Below are positions 23,716 through 31,339 of a DNA stretch of 32,882 nucleotides, piece after piece. The first letter of the stretch is position 1. The number at the start of each line of letters is the position of its first letter. The stretch lies in contig JAFGAW010000048.1 of the NCBI GenBank assembly GCA_016933475.1, positions 1 through 32,882 on the forward strand. The letters are read 5' to 3'. The position numbers and the translations under genes were made by a program. The notes under the pieces are model-generated. The model made no database searches. It had not been told where the DNA came from and worked only from the letters and a program-made list of their open reading frames with translations. The stretch is from Thermoleophilia bacterium. Its GTDB lineage: Bacteria; Actinomycetota; Thermoleophilia; UBA2241.

Positions 23716-24485
23716 TGCCGGTGCGTGTCCCCGAGGACGCGCTGGCCCGGGATCCCCAGCGCATCGAGGGAATGTTCAGCGCCATCGTCCCGCGCTACGA
23801 CCTCATGAACCGCCTGATGACGGCCGGTCTCGACCGCCGCTGGCGGCGGCTGGCGGCGGCCGAGGCTGCCCTGCTCCCCGGGGACGAGGCCCTCGACGCC
23901 TGCTGCGGCACCGGCGACCTCGCCCTGACGCTGCTGCGCGACTGCCCGGACTGCCGCGTCACCGGCGCCGACATGAGCGAGGCCATGCTGGCGCGGGCGC
24001 GCGAGAAGGCGGCCGCGGGGTGCGTCGATGCCGCTTGGTGCGCGGCTGCAGTCCGGCCGGGCGAGGCCGCCTCGTGCGTCGACTTCGTCCACGCCGACCT
24101 GCTCGACCTGCCCTTCGCCGCCGACCGCTTCGCCGCGGCCACGGTCGCCTTCGGGGTGCGCAACGTACCCGACCCGAGGGCCGCCTTCGCCGAGCTGCGC
24201 CGGGTGGTGCGGCCGGGCGGCCGCGTCGTCTGCCTCGAGATGACCACCGCGCCTCCCGGCCCCGGGCGCCGCTTCCACGCCCTCTGGTCGGGGCGCATCG
24301 TGCCGTTGCTCGGGCGTCTCGTCGGCGGCGACGCCGGCGCCTACAGCTACCTGCCGGCGTCGGTCGCGACCTTCCCCGACGCCGATGGGCTCGCAGCGGT
24401 CATGGCCGGCGCCGGCCTGACGGCCGTGCGCTACCGGCTGCTCGGGTTCGGCGCCGTCTCGCTTCACGTGGGGGTCGTGCCGTGA
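23715..24485 (+). CDS. menG: Demethylmenaquinone methyltransferase (MenG/UbiE)
   Basis: A 256-residue SAM-dependent methyltransferase that methylates demethylmenaquinone, the last step of menaquinone synthesis. Hallmarks: the N-terminal FSAIVPRYDLMNRLMTAGLD motif of the UbiE family, the SAM-binding DACCGTGDLALTLL, the FGVRNVPDP signature, and the C-terminal YSYLPASVATFPD. About 20 extra residues (some Cys/Ala-rich) sit between motif I and the VHADLLDLPF strand. ATG 23715 overlaps the ubiX stop. A 73-bp gap with no obvious signal separates it from the prenyl synthase gene. Confidence 0.94.
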   Translation: MPVRVPEDALARDPQRIEGMFSAIVPRYDLMNRLMTAGLDRRWRRLAAAEAALLPGDEALDACCGTGDLALTLLRDCPDCRVTGADMSEAMLARAREKAAAGCVDAAWCAAAVRPGEAASCVDFVHADLLDLPFAADRFAAATVAFGVRNVPDPRAAFAELRRVVRPGGRVVCLEMTTAPPGPGRRFHALWSGRIVPLLGRLVGGDAGAYSYLPASVATFPDADGLAAVMAGAGLTAVRYRLLGFGAVSLHVGVVP

Positions 24486-24558
24486 CTTCCGGGGGCCGTC
24501 CCGGTCCTGCGCGAGGATGTGATCGCGTGCACCGTCGACGCGGCAAGGTCGCGGCCGC

Positions 24559-25542
24559 GTGACCGCCCGCGCGACGCTCTCCTGGCGCTCGGCGGCGCAG
24601 AAGCGCCGCTACGTCCGCGGGCTCGACGCCGTGGAGGCGCGGCTCGAGTCCGTTGCCTGGGGCTGCCCGAGTAGGCTCGGCGAGTCGTGCCGCTCGACTC
24701 TCGGCGCCGGAGGCAAACGGCTCAGGCCGATCCTCACCCTGCTTTGCGCGCGACGTGACGCAACCTTCCCTGAGGCGGTCCTGCGTGCGGCCGCCGCCGT
24801 GGAGCTCGTGCACATGGCGACGCTCGTGCACGACGATGTTCTCGACCACGCCGCTCTGCGCCGCGGGCGGCCGACGGTCGTGCGGGCTTACGGCGCCGCG
24901 ACGGCGGTGTCGACCGGGGACTACCTCCTCGCCCAGGCCTTCCTCGAGCTCGCCGGCACGGGCTCGGCTGCGGCCGTCGACGTGCTCAGCGCCGCCGCGC
25001 TGCAGCTCTCCCGGGGCGAGGTGCTGCAGCGCGCCGCCGCGTATAAGGTCACGACCAGCGTCGCCGAGTACGAGGAGCGCTGCGAGCGCAAGACGGCCGA
25101 CCTCTTCGCCGCCGCCTGTACGCTCGGCGCTCAGCTCTCCGGCGTCGGCCCCGAGGCCGCCGCGGGTCTCGCAGTGTACGGTCGTCTCCTCGGCCTCGCG
25201 TTCCAGGTCTTCGACGACATCCTGGACGTCAGCGGGGACGAGGACCAGACCGGCAAGCGGCTCGGCACCGACGTGCGCGACGGCACCGTCACGCTGCCGC
25301 TCATCTTCGCCCTCGAGGCGCGGCCCGAGCTTGCCGACCTGCTCGCCCGGCCGCTGCTCGATGACCCGGAGGTGGCACAGGTGATCGCGGCCGTGCGCGC
25401 CTGCGGTGCCGTCGAGCGTGCCCGCGCCGTGGCGGTGGGGTACATTGAGCAGGCCCGCCAGGCCCTCGACCGGTGCGACGATGGCGTCGAACGCGACCTC
25501 CTCGCCGACCTCGCGGGCCGGGTGGTCGACCGCTACAGCTGA
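24559..25542 (+). CDS. Polyprenyl diphosphate synthase (catalytic subunit, HepT-like)
   Basis: A 327-residue trans-prenyltransferase that builds the long isoprenoid chain for menaquinone. The first Asp-rich motif is D92-D-V-L-D96 (LVHDDVLDHAALRRGRPTV), the second D219-D-I-L-D223 (FQVFDDILDVSGDEDQTGK). GGKRLRPILTLL and GTDVRDGTVTLPLIFAL are further family marks. These motifs fit HepT/IspB/GrcC1-type long-chain synthases; chain length cannot be read off. The GTG start at 24559 has a weak AAGG site. The protein at 15620 is a candidate non-catalytic partner. It is followed after 37 bp by mqnE. Confidence 0.92.
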   Translation: MTARATLSWRSAAQKRRYVRGLDAVEARLESVAWGCPSRLGESCRSTLGAGGKRLRPILTLLCARRDATFPEAVLRAAAAVELVHMATLVHDDVLDHAALRRGRPTVVRAYGAATAVSTGDYLLAQAFLELAGTGSAAAVDVLSAAALQLSRGEVLQRAAAYKVTTSVAEYEERCERKTADLFAAACTLGAQLSGVGPEAAAGLAVYGRLLGLAFQVFDDILDVSGDEDQTGKRLGTDVRDGTVTLPLIFALEARPELADLLARPLLDDPEVAQVIAAVRACGAVERARAVAVGYIEQARQALDRCDDGVERDLLADLAGRVVDRYS

Positions 25543-25579
25543 CCGCCGTGTCCCCTGCGGTGAAAAGGGAGAGGCCCCT

Positions 25580-26698
25580 GTGAAGACTCACGAGATCGAG
25601 CGGCTCGCAGCGCGCAGCGGCCTCGAGCCCATCTGGGAGAAGGTCGAGGAGGGCGCGCGCCTCGACGAAGCCGAGGCGCGCGCCCTCCTCGACTCCCGCG
25701 ACCTTCTCGCCGTGGGTGCGATGGCCGACTTCGCCCGCCGGCGCAGCGCCGGCGACGACGTCTTCTTCATCTGCAACCGCCACATCAACCACACCAACGT
25801 GTGCGCCAACCAGTGCCGCTTCTGCGCGTTCAGCCACCAGGAGGGCGATCCCGAGGGCTTCACGCTCACCGTCGATGAGGTGCTCGAGAAGGCGCGCGAG
25901 ACGCTGAGCGACGGCATCACCGAGATCCACATCGTCGGCGGCGAGCACCCGACCCTGCCCTATGAGTACTACCTCGAGATGTTGCGCGGTCTACGCGACC
26001 TCGCCCCCGGCGTCCACATCCAGGCCTTCACGGCGAGCGAGGTCTCCCACCTCGCCGACATCTCGGGCAAGGGTGTCGACGACGTGCTCGCCGAGCTCAA
26101 GGAGGCGGGCCTCGGCTCGCTGCCCGGGGGCGGGGCCGAAGTCTTCAGCGGCCGCGTCCGCGAGCTCGTCTGCGAGCGCAAGATCTCCGGCGACCGCTGG
26201 CTCGACGTGATGCGGTCGGCGCACCGCGCCGGCCTCAAGTCGAACGCGACCATGCTCTACGGCCACGTCGAGACCTCGGCCGAGCTCGCCGACCACATGG
26301 TGCGCCTGCGCGCGCTTCAGGACGAGACCGGCGGCTTCAACTCGTTCATCCCGCTCTCGTTCCAGCCCGCCAACACCGAGCTCAGCGAGTTGCCGGGCCC
26401 GACCGGCTTCGACGACCTGCTGATGCTCGCCGTCGGCCGGCTCGTGCTCGACAACTTCCGCCACATCAAGGCGTTCTGGATCAACGTCGGCCTCAAGCTC
26501 GCCCAGGTCTCGCTGGCTTTCGGCGTCAACGACCTCGACGGCACCGTCGTCGAGGAGAAGATCAGCCACTCCGCGGGTGTCGACACGGCCCAGGCGCTGA
26601 GCCGCGCCGAGTTGGTCCGCGTGATCCGCGGCGCAGGGCGGGTACCGGTCGAGCGCGACACGCTGTACAACGTCGTCCGCCGCCACGATGACGACTGA
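25580..26698 (+). CDS. mqnE: Aminofutalosine synthase (radical SAM)
   Basis: MqnE joins 3-[(1-carboxyvinyl)oxy]benzoate with the adenosyl part of SAM to form 6-amino-6-deoxyfutalosine. A 372-residue radical SAM protein; cluster cysteines Cys75-x3-Cys79-x2-Cys82 (NVCANQCRFCAFSHQEGDP). Other marks specific to MqnE against MqnC: EIHIVGGEHPTLPYEYYLE, HIQAFTASEVSHLADISG, GLGSLPGGGAEVFS and SNATMLYGHVET. GTG 25580 has a strong AAAGGGAGAGG site; the frame is open upstream but overlaps the previous gene. Its end overlaps mqnA by 11 bp, so the pathway genes are coupled. Confidence 0.96.
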   Translation: MKTHEIERLAARSGLEPIWEKVEEGARLDEAEARALLDSRDLLAVGAMADFARRRSAGDDVFFICNRHINHTNVCANQCRFCAFSHQEGDPEGFTLTVDEVLEKARETLSDGITEIHIVGGEHPTLPYEYYLEMLRGLRDLAPGVHIQAFTASEVSHLADISGKGVDDVLAELKEAGLGSLPGGGAEVFSGRVRELVCERKISGDRWLDVMRSAHRAGLKSNATMLYGHVETSAELADHMVRLRALQDETGGFNSFIPLSFQPANTELSELPGPTGFDDLLMLAVGRLVLDNFRHIKAFWINVGLKLAQVSLAFGVNDLDGTVVEEKISHSAGVDTAQALSRAELVRVIRGAGRVPVERDTLYNVVRRHDDD

Positions 26699-27764
26699 GC
26701 GCTCCGCCGACGACCTGTCCACGACCCGTGCCGGCGAGGCCGCCGACGCGCCCGTCGTCCGCCCCGTCGAGACCGCCGGCCCGCCCGTCGCCAGACCCGT
26801 CGAGGACGAGCGCGCGCCGATCCGCGTCGGCCGAATCGACTTCGTCAACTGCTTCCCGCTCTACCACCACTTCGAGCGCGAGCTCGCCGCCCGCGGCGTG
26901 AGCGCGACCGTCGTCAACGGCTTCCCTTCCGACCTCAACCGGATGCTGGTCGAGGGGGCGATCGACGTCGCCCTGCCCTCATCGATCGCCTTCGCCCGCG
27001 ACGCCGAGGAGCTCGTCCTGCTGCCGCACGTGTCCATCAGCTCGTTCGGCGCCGTCGACTCGATCCAGCTGTTCAGTCGGGTGCCGTCGCACGAGGTCAC
27101 GCGGGTCGCGCTGACCGAGAAGAGTGCGACCTCGGTCTGCCTCCTGCGCATCCTCTGCCGCGAGTGGGGTATCGCCCCCGAGTTCGTCGCCTGGGAGGGT
27201 ACCTTCGCCGAGGTCCTCGCCGCGTGTGACGGTATGCTGCTCATCGGCGACGACGCCCTGCGCGCCCTGCGCGCCGGCGTCTTCCCGTACCACCTCGACC
27301 TCGGCGAGGCGTGGCACGACGCGACCGGTCTGCACATGGTGTACGCGGTGTGCGCCGCGCGGCGCGACTTCGTCGCCGCGCGCCCCGCCGCTGCTGCCGC
27401 CGTGGGCGCGTCGCTGCTCGCCTCGCGTGACGACTGTGCCGCGCAGCCGCAGGCGACGGCCGCCGTCGCGGCGCAGCTGTACGACTTCAGCGCCTCCTTC
27501 CTCGAGCGATACTTCGACCGGCTCAAGTTCGGCTTCGCCCCCGAGTATCGAGCCGGGCTGCGGGAGTTCTATCGGCGCGCCGTCGAGGTCGGCGAGCTCG
27601 ACGGCGCGCCCGATCTCGAGGGCGTCGCGGGTCTCGAGGCCGTCGCGAGTCTCGAGGGCCTCACAGGCCTTGACGGCACACCCGGTAACGCTGCCGCGCC
27701 CGATCCCGACGACGTAGCGAGATCCCCAGCGCCGGGGCCCGTGCGCGAAGGCGGGCTGGCATGA
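26688..27764 (+). CDS. mqnA: Chorismate dehydratase MqnA with unusual N- and C-terminal extensions
   Basis: MqnA dehydrates chorismate to 3-[(1-carboxyvinyl)oxy]benzoate, the entry step of the futalosine pathway. The periplasmic-binding-protein-like core runs from about residue 46 (RVGRIDFVNCFPLYHHF) to about 305, with DLNRMLVEGAIDVALPSSIA and LLIGDDALRA. Of 358 residues, the first ~44 are a low-complexity Pro/Val/Glu extension (VRPVE repeated as ARPVE), and the last ~55 contain four hexapeptide-like repeats (LEGVAG, LEAVAS, LEGLTG, LDGTPG) and a Pro/Asp-rich end. MqnA proteins are usually near 270-290 residues. ATG 26688 lies inside mqnE and no other ATG or GTG start precedes the core. The stop overlaps the next gene (ATGA). 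Confidence 0.93.
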   Translation: MTTERSADDLSTTRAGEAADAPVVRPVETAGPPVARPVEDERAPIRVGRIDFVNCFPLYHHFERELAARGVSATVVNGFPSDLNRMLVEGAIDVALPSSIAFARDAEELVLLPHVSISSFGAVDSIQLFSRVPSHEVTRVALTEKSATSVCLLRILCREWGIAPEFVAWEGTFAEVLAACDGMLLIGDDALRALRAGVFPYHLDLGEAWHDATGLHMVYAVCAARRDFVAARPAAAAAVGASLLASRDDCAAQPQATAAVAAQLYDFSASFLERYFDRLKFGFAPEYRAGLREFYRRAVEVGELDGAPDLEGVAGLEAVASLEGLTGLDGTPGNAAAPDPDDVARSPAPGPVREGGLA

Positions 27765-28264
27765 GCGCCGACCTCACGGGCCTCACGTGGCGCGAGGGCG
27801 AGCCGGCGGACGCCGCCGCCATCGTGCGCGCTCTCGACGAGTGGTGGGAGCAGCGCCTCGAGCACTGCGTGCGGCCGCAGCTCCTCGAGCACTTCGGCGA
27901 CACGACCTTGATCGTCGAGCGCGACGGCGAGCTGGTCGCCTTCCTCGTCGGCTGGTTGTCGCAGCGGTTCCCCGACGCCGCCTACGTCCACTTCATGGGC
28001 GTCCGCCGCGACCACCGCCGGCTGGGCCTTGGCCTCGAGCTCTACCGCCGCTTCGCCGCTCTCGCCCGCGAGCGTGGCCGTACGCGGTTGATGGCCGAGA
28101 CCGGCGGTTTCAACCGCCGGTCGATCGCCTTCCATACGAGCATCGGCTTCACCATCGAGCCCGGCGACGAGGTGGTCGACGGGATCCCGGTGCACCACGA
28201 CACCGGCGGCATCGGCGGCGACTACGTCGTGTTCTCCATGGACCTTCGGGAGGGCTCCCTGTGA
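27761..28264 (+). CDS. GNAT family N-acetyltransferase inside the mqn operon (first copy)
   Basis: A 167-residue GNAT protein. Features: LTWREGEPADAAAIVRALDEWW at the N-terminus, ERDGELVAFLVGWL, the acetyl-CoA loop VHFMGVRRDHRRLGLGLELY, RSIAFHTSIGF and a His/Gly-rich C-terminus (VHHDTGGIGGDY). The pair Trp-Trp near residue 28 and the YVHFxGV strand are shared with the next gene. It overlaps mqnA (ATGA) and the next GNAT gene (GTGA), so it is co-translated with menaquinone enzymes. The substrate is unknown; an involvement with the pathway is only a positional inference. Confidence 0.87.
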   Translation: MSADLTGLTWREGEPADAAAIVRALDEWWEQRLEHCVRPQLLEHFGDTTLIVERDGELVAFLVGWLSQRFPDAAYVHFMGVRRDHRRLGLGLELYRRFAALARERGRTRLMAETGGFNRRSIAFHTSIGFTIEPGDEVVDGIPVHHDTGGIGGDYVVFSMDLREGSL

Positions 28265-28767
28265 GTCGCCCGCGCCTCACGATCCGGCCTGCTGCTCCAG
28301 CGGACTGGGAGCGCATCATGGCGGTGATGGTCGAGTGGTGGGGAGGGCGCGACCTGCGCTCCATGCTGCCCAGGGTGTTCTTCGAGCACTTCTGCTCGAC
28401 GTCGCTCGTCGCCGAGCACGACGACGAGCCGGTGGGCTTCCTCGTCGGCTTCGTCTGCCCCGACCACCCGGGGGAGGCCTACGTCCACTTCGCCGGGGTC
28501 CATCCGGCATGGCGGCGGGCCGGCCTGGGCGCGGAGCTGTACGGGCGATTCTTCGCTCTGGCGGCGGATCACGGATGCACGGTCGTCCGCGCCGTGACCG
28601 CACCTGTGAACAAGGGCTCGGTCGCCTTTCATCGCCGCCTCGGCTTCCGCCTCTTGCCGGGCGCCGACGAGGTCGACGGGCTGCCGGTGTCGGTCGATCC
28701 CGGTCCCTACGGTGAGCACCTGGTGCACTTCGAGCGGCGCCTCGACGGAGAAGGGGGAGGCGGGTGA
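28261..28767 (+). CDS. GNAT family N-acetyltransferase inside the mqn operon (second copy)
   Basis: A 168-residue GNAT protein, paralogous to the preceding one: LTIRPAAPADWERIMAVMVEWW, EHDDEPVGFLVGFV, the acetyl-CoA loop VHFAGVHPAWRRAGLGAELY, SVAFHRRLGF and a C-terminal EVDGLPVSVDPGPYG matching EVVDGIPVHHDTGG in the first copy. GTG 28261 overlaps the previous stop and follows GGGAGGG; the stop overlaps mqnC (GTGA). Both copies keep the acetyl-CoA loop, so both are probably active. They may form a heterodimer, but this is untested. Confidence 0.87.
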   Translation: MSRPRLTIRPAAPADWERIMAVMVEWWGGRDLRSMLPRVFFEHFCSTSLVAEHDDEPVGFLVGFVCPDHPGEAYVHFAGVHPAWRRAGLGAELYGRFFALAADHGCTVVRAVTAPVNKGSVAFHRRLGFRLLPGADEVDGLPVSVDPGPYGEHLVHFERRLDGEGGGG

Positions 28768-29834
28768 GCGGCGGCCCCGGCGCGGAGCCGCCGCTCACCC
28801 GCCTGACCGACGCCGAAGCGCTCGAGCTTCTCGAACACGGCGAGCTCCTCGACGTCGGGGCGGCGGCCGACGACGTGCGCCGCCGCCTCCACCCCGGCGG
28901 CGAGGTCACCTTCATCGTCGACCGCAACATCAACTACACCGACTACTGCGTCTCCGGCTGCTGCTTCTGCGCCTTCTACAAGACCCCGGGGAGCGGCGAG
29001 GGCTACCTCCTCGCCACCGCCGACATCCACCGCAAGATCGAGGAGACGCTCGCACTCGGCGGCACCGCGATCATGATGCAGGGGGGCCTGAGTCCCGACC
29101 TCGACATCGAGTGGTTCGAGGAGGTCTTCAGCGGCATCAAGGCGCGCTTCCCGCAGATCCACCTGCACTGTCTCTCGCCCCCCGAGGTCGCGCACATCGC
29201 CCGGCAGAGCGGTGTCAACATCGAGGAGACGCTGCGCCGTCTGCGGGCGGCGGGGCTCGACTCGTTGCCCGGCGGCGGTGCCGAGGTGCTGGTCGACCGC
29301 GTGCGCCGAGCCATCAGCCCCAACAAGATCCCCACCGACACGTGGCTCGACGTCATGCGTGTAGCGCACGGCCTCGGCATGCGGACCACGGCGACGATGA
29401 TGTTCGGCTCGCTCGACACGCCGGCCGAGCGTGTCGAGCACCTGCGCCGCATCCGCGACCTACAAGACGAGACCGGTGGCTTCACGGCGTTCATCCCGTG
29501 GACCTTCCAGGCAGGCAACACGGCCCTCGAGGAGGGCCACGTGCCCGCCACCGGCGTCGACTACCTGCGCCTCCTGGCCGTGAGCCGGCTCTACCTCGAC
29601 AACGTGCCCAGCGTACAGGCCTCGTGGGTGACGCAGGGTCTCCGGGTCGGGCAGGTCGGGCTCGCCTTCGGGGCCAACGACATGGGCTCGACGATGATCG
29701 AGGAGAACGTCGTCAAGGCGGCGGGGGTGAGTCACACCATCACGGTGGACGAGATGGTGCGTCTCATCCGCGCCGCCGGCTTCATCCCGGTCCAGCGCGA
29801 CACGCTGTACCGCGAGGTGCGCCGGTTCGACTGA
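28764..29834 (+). CDS. mqnC: Cyclic dehypoxanthine futalosine synthase (radical SAM)
   Basis: MqnC cyclises dehypoxanthine futalosine, the step before MqnD. A 356-residue radical SAM protein, homologous to MqnE. Cluster cysteines Cys62-x3-Cys66-x2-Cys69 (NYTDYCVSGCCFCAFYKTPG), with an extra Cys67 inside the motif. MqnC-type features: VDRNINYTDYC, IMMQGGLSPDLDIEWFE, HCLSPPEVAHIA, GLDSLPGGGAEVL and FGANDMGSTMIEENVV. GTG 28764 has GGGGGAGG just upstream and overlaps the preceding stop. It ends the plus-strand run and converges with the MFS gene at 29952. Confidence 0.96.
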   Translation: MSGGPGAEPPLTRLTDAEALELLEHGELLDVGAAADDVRRRLHPGGEVTFIVDRNINYTDYCVSGCCFCAFYKTPGSGEGYLLATADIHRKIEETLALGGTAIMMQGGLSPDLDIEWFEEVFSGIKARFPQIHLHCLSPPEVAHIARQSGVNIEETLRRLRAAGLDSLPGGGAEVLVDRVRRAISPNKIPTDTWLDVMRVAHGLGMRTTATMMFGSLDTPAERVEHLRRIRDLQDETGGFTAFIPWTFQAGNTALEEGHVPATGVDYLRLLAVSRLYLDNVPSVQASWVTQGLRVGQVGLAFGANDMGSTMIEENVVKAAGVSHTITVDEMVRLIRAAGFIPVQRDTLYREVRRFD

Positions 29835-29931
29835 CGCCGACCGGCTCGACCCGATTCCGCCGGCCGGTCCGACTGACGCCCGCCGGCCCGACTGACGCTG
29901 ACCGGCCCTACCCGGTCGCGCGGGTCGACCC
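29828..29931. repeat. Three short direct repeats between mqnC and the convergent MFS gene
   Basis: CGACTGACGCC-type units of about 20 bp start at 29828, 29870 and 29889 (the first includes the mqnC stop codon). They are followed by a small hairpin (GACCGG 29900-29905 with CCGGTC 29912-29917) and the palindrome GGGTCGACCC at 29922-29931. This 117-bp convergent gap may hold a weak bidirectional terminator, but there is no T-tract. Confidence 0.45.
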
Positions 29932-29951
29932 TACCCTGAGCTCTGCGCCCG

Positions 29952-31265
29952 CTACGCGTCGCCCATGACCGACACGGCACCGTCGCCGGGCGCCTCGTGC
30001 CGCACGCGCTCGTAGGCGCGGTAGAGGATCGGCGCCGCGATTGCCAGCCCCAGCAGGTTGACGATGCCACCGACGGCCATGACGTAGCCGCCGATCCAGC
30101 CGTAGATGATGGGCGCCGACAGGGTGCCGAGCCAGCCCGCCAGCTGCATCGACGAGTTCTCCACGCCGAGCAAGGTGCCCAGCCAGCGCCGCACCACCAC
30201 CTGCACGAAGAACGCCTGCTTGGCGGGCCATGAGAAGGCGATAGCGAAGCCTTCGACTACGTTCACGGCGAGGAAGAGGGGCAGGTTCTCGGTCACGCCG
30301 TAGATGACCCAGGCCACCGCCGAGATCGAGTAGCCGATGAACATCAGCAGGAAGCGGTTGTAGCGGTCGGCGAGCACACCCCCGAAGAAGGCCAGCAGCA
30401 TCGGCACGCTGAACGCGATCCAGGTCGCAGCGATGTACGTCATCGAGGCGCCGATCTCCCTCAGGTAGAGGCTCCAGATGACTTCGAAGGCCCCCATGGC
30501 GACGTGGCTGGTGAAGGCCACCAGCAGGAAGGCGAGGACGGCGGGGGTGAGCAGCACCGCACGCGGCGGCAGGAGGCGGCGCCCTTCGGCGCGCTCCTCG
30601 GCGGGGCGCGGTCGTCGCGGAGGCTCCTTGAGCAGGGCGAAGGCGGCCACGGCCGCAACAGCCGAGAGGGCCGCACCGAAGTAGAAGATGAGGTAGAAGC
30701 CGCCCTGGCCCCCGCCTCCGAGGTGGTACAGCGGAGGGGCGAGCGCGGGGCCTGCGATCAGCCCGCCGAACTGCGCGGTCGTCAGCAGGCCGAAGGCCTT
30801 GCTGCGGTCGGCATCACTGCTGACATCGGCGATGAACGCCTGCCCGGCGGGCATCACGGCTGCAGTGCCGACGCCCTCGAGCAGGCGGAAGAGCACGAAC
30901 CACACGGGGTCCGTCGTCCGCGTGAAGAGGAAGGTCGCGACCGCGTAGAGCGCGATGCCCGAGACCAGAACCGGCTTGCGGCCGATCTGGTCGCTCAGCC
31001 AGCCCATGGGCGACGCAAACAGCAGGGTGCCGAGGTAGAGCATCGAGGCGATGAGCCCGATCATGAAGAGCGAGCTGTGCGCCTGCTCCTGCAGGAAGAT
31101 CGGTAGATAGGGCAGGATCGCGCCGAAGCCGGTCCACACGACGAAGCCGCCGGCCGAGATGACGATGATCTGGCCCCACCTCGTGCGGACGATGCCGGCG
31201 CCGCCGGCCGGGCCGCCGCCCGTCGCGCCGTCGATGGGGCGCGTCTCATCCATCGGGGATCCCAC
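29952..31265 (-). CDS. MFS transporter
   Basis: A 437-residue major facilitator with about 12 membrane segments and a central polar loop (about residues 213-230, Arg/Glu-rich: PPRRPRPAEERAEGRR). The loop 2-3 motif is GWLSDQIGRKPVLVSG, a textbook motif A of the drug/sugar MFS groups; a second half-motif GVLADRYNRFLLM follows in the C-terminal half. The GTG start at 31265 has AAGGAG six bases upstream; an ATG four codons in is an alternative. Substrate unknown. The next minus-strand gene upstream is another MFS protein, 74 bp away, so the two may share a transcript. Confidence 0.9.
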   Translation of the reverse strand: MGSPMDETRPIDGATGGGPAGGAGIVRTRWGQIIVISAGGFVVWTGFGAILPYLPIFLQEQAHSSLFMIGLIASMLYLGTLLFASPMGWLSDQIGRKPVLVSGIALYAVATFLFTRTTDPVWFVLFRLLEGVGTAAVMPAGQAFIADVSSDADRSKAFGLLTTAQFGGLIAGPALAPPLYHLGGGGQGGFYLIFYFGAALSAVAAVAAFALLKEPPRRPRPAEERAEGRRLLPPRAVLLTPAVLAFLLVAFTSHVAMGAFEVIWSLYLREIGASMTYIAATWIAFSVPMLLAFFGGVLADRYNRFLLMFIGYSISAVAWVIYGVTENLPLFLAVNVVEGFAIAFSWPAKQAFFVQVVVRRWLGTLLGVENSSMQLAGWLGTLSAPIIYGWIGGYVMAVGGIVNLLGLAIAAPILYRAYERVRHEAPGDGAVSVMGDA

Positions 31266-31339
31266 AGGTCACTCCTTCGCGGCCGGGCGGCGTCGACTTC
31301 GCCACGCCCGGCCGGCGCCCAGAGGCTATCACGCCGCGG

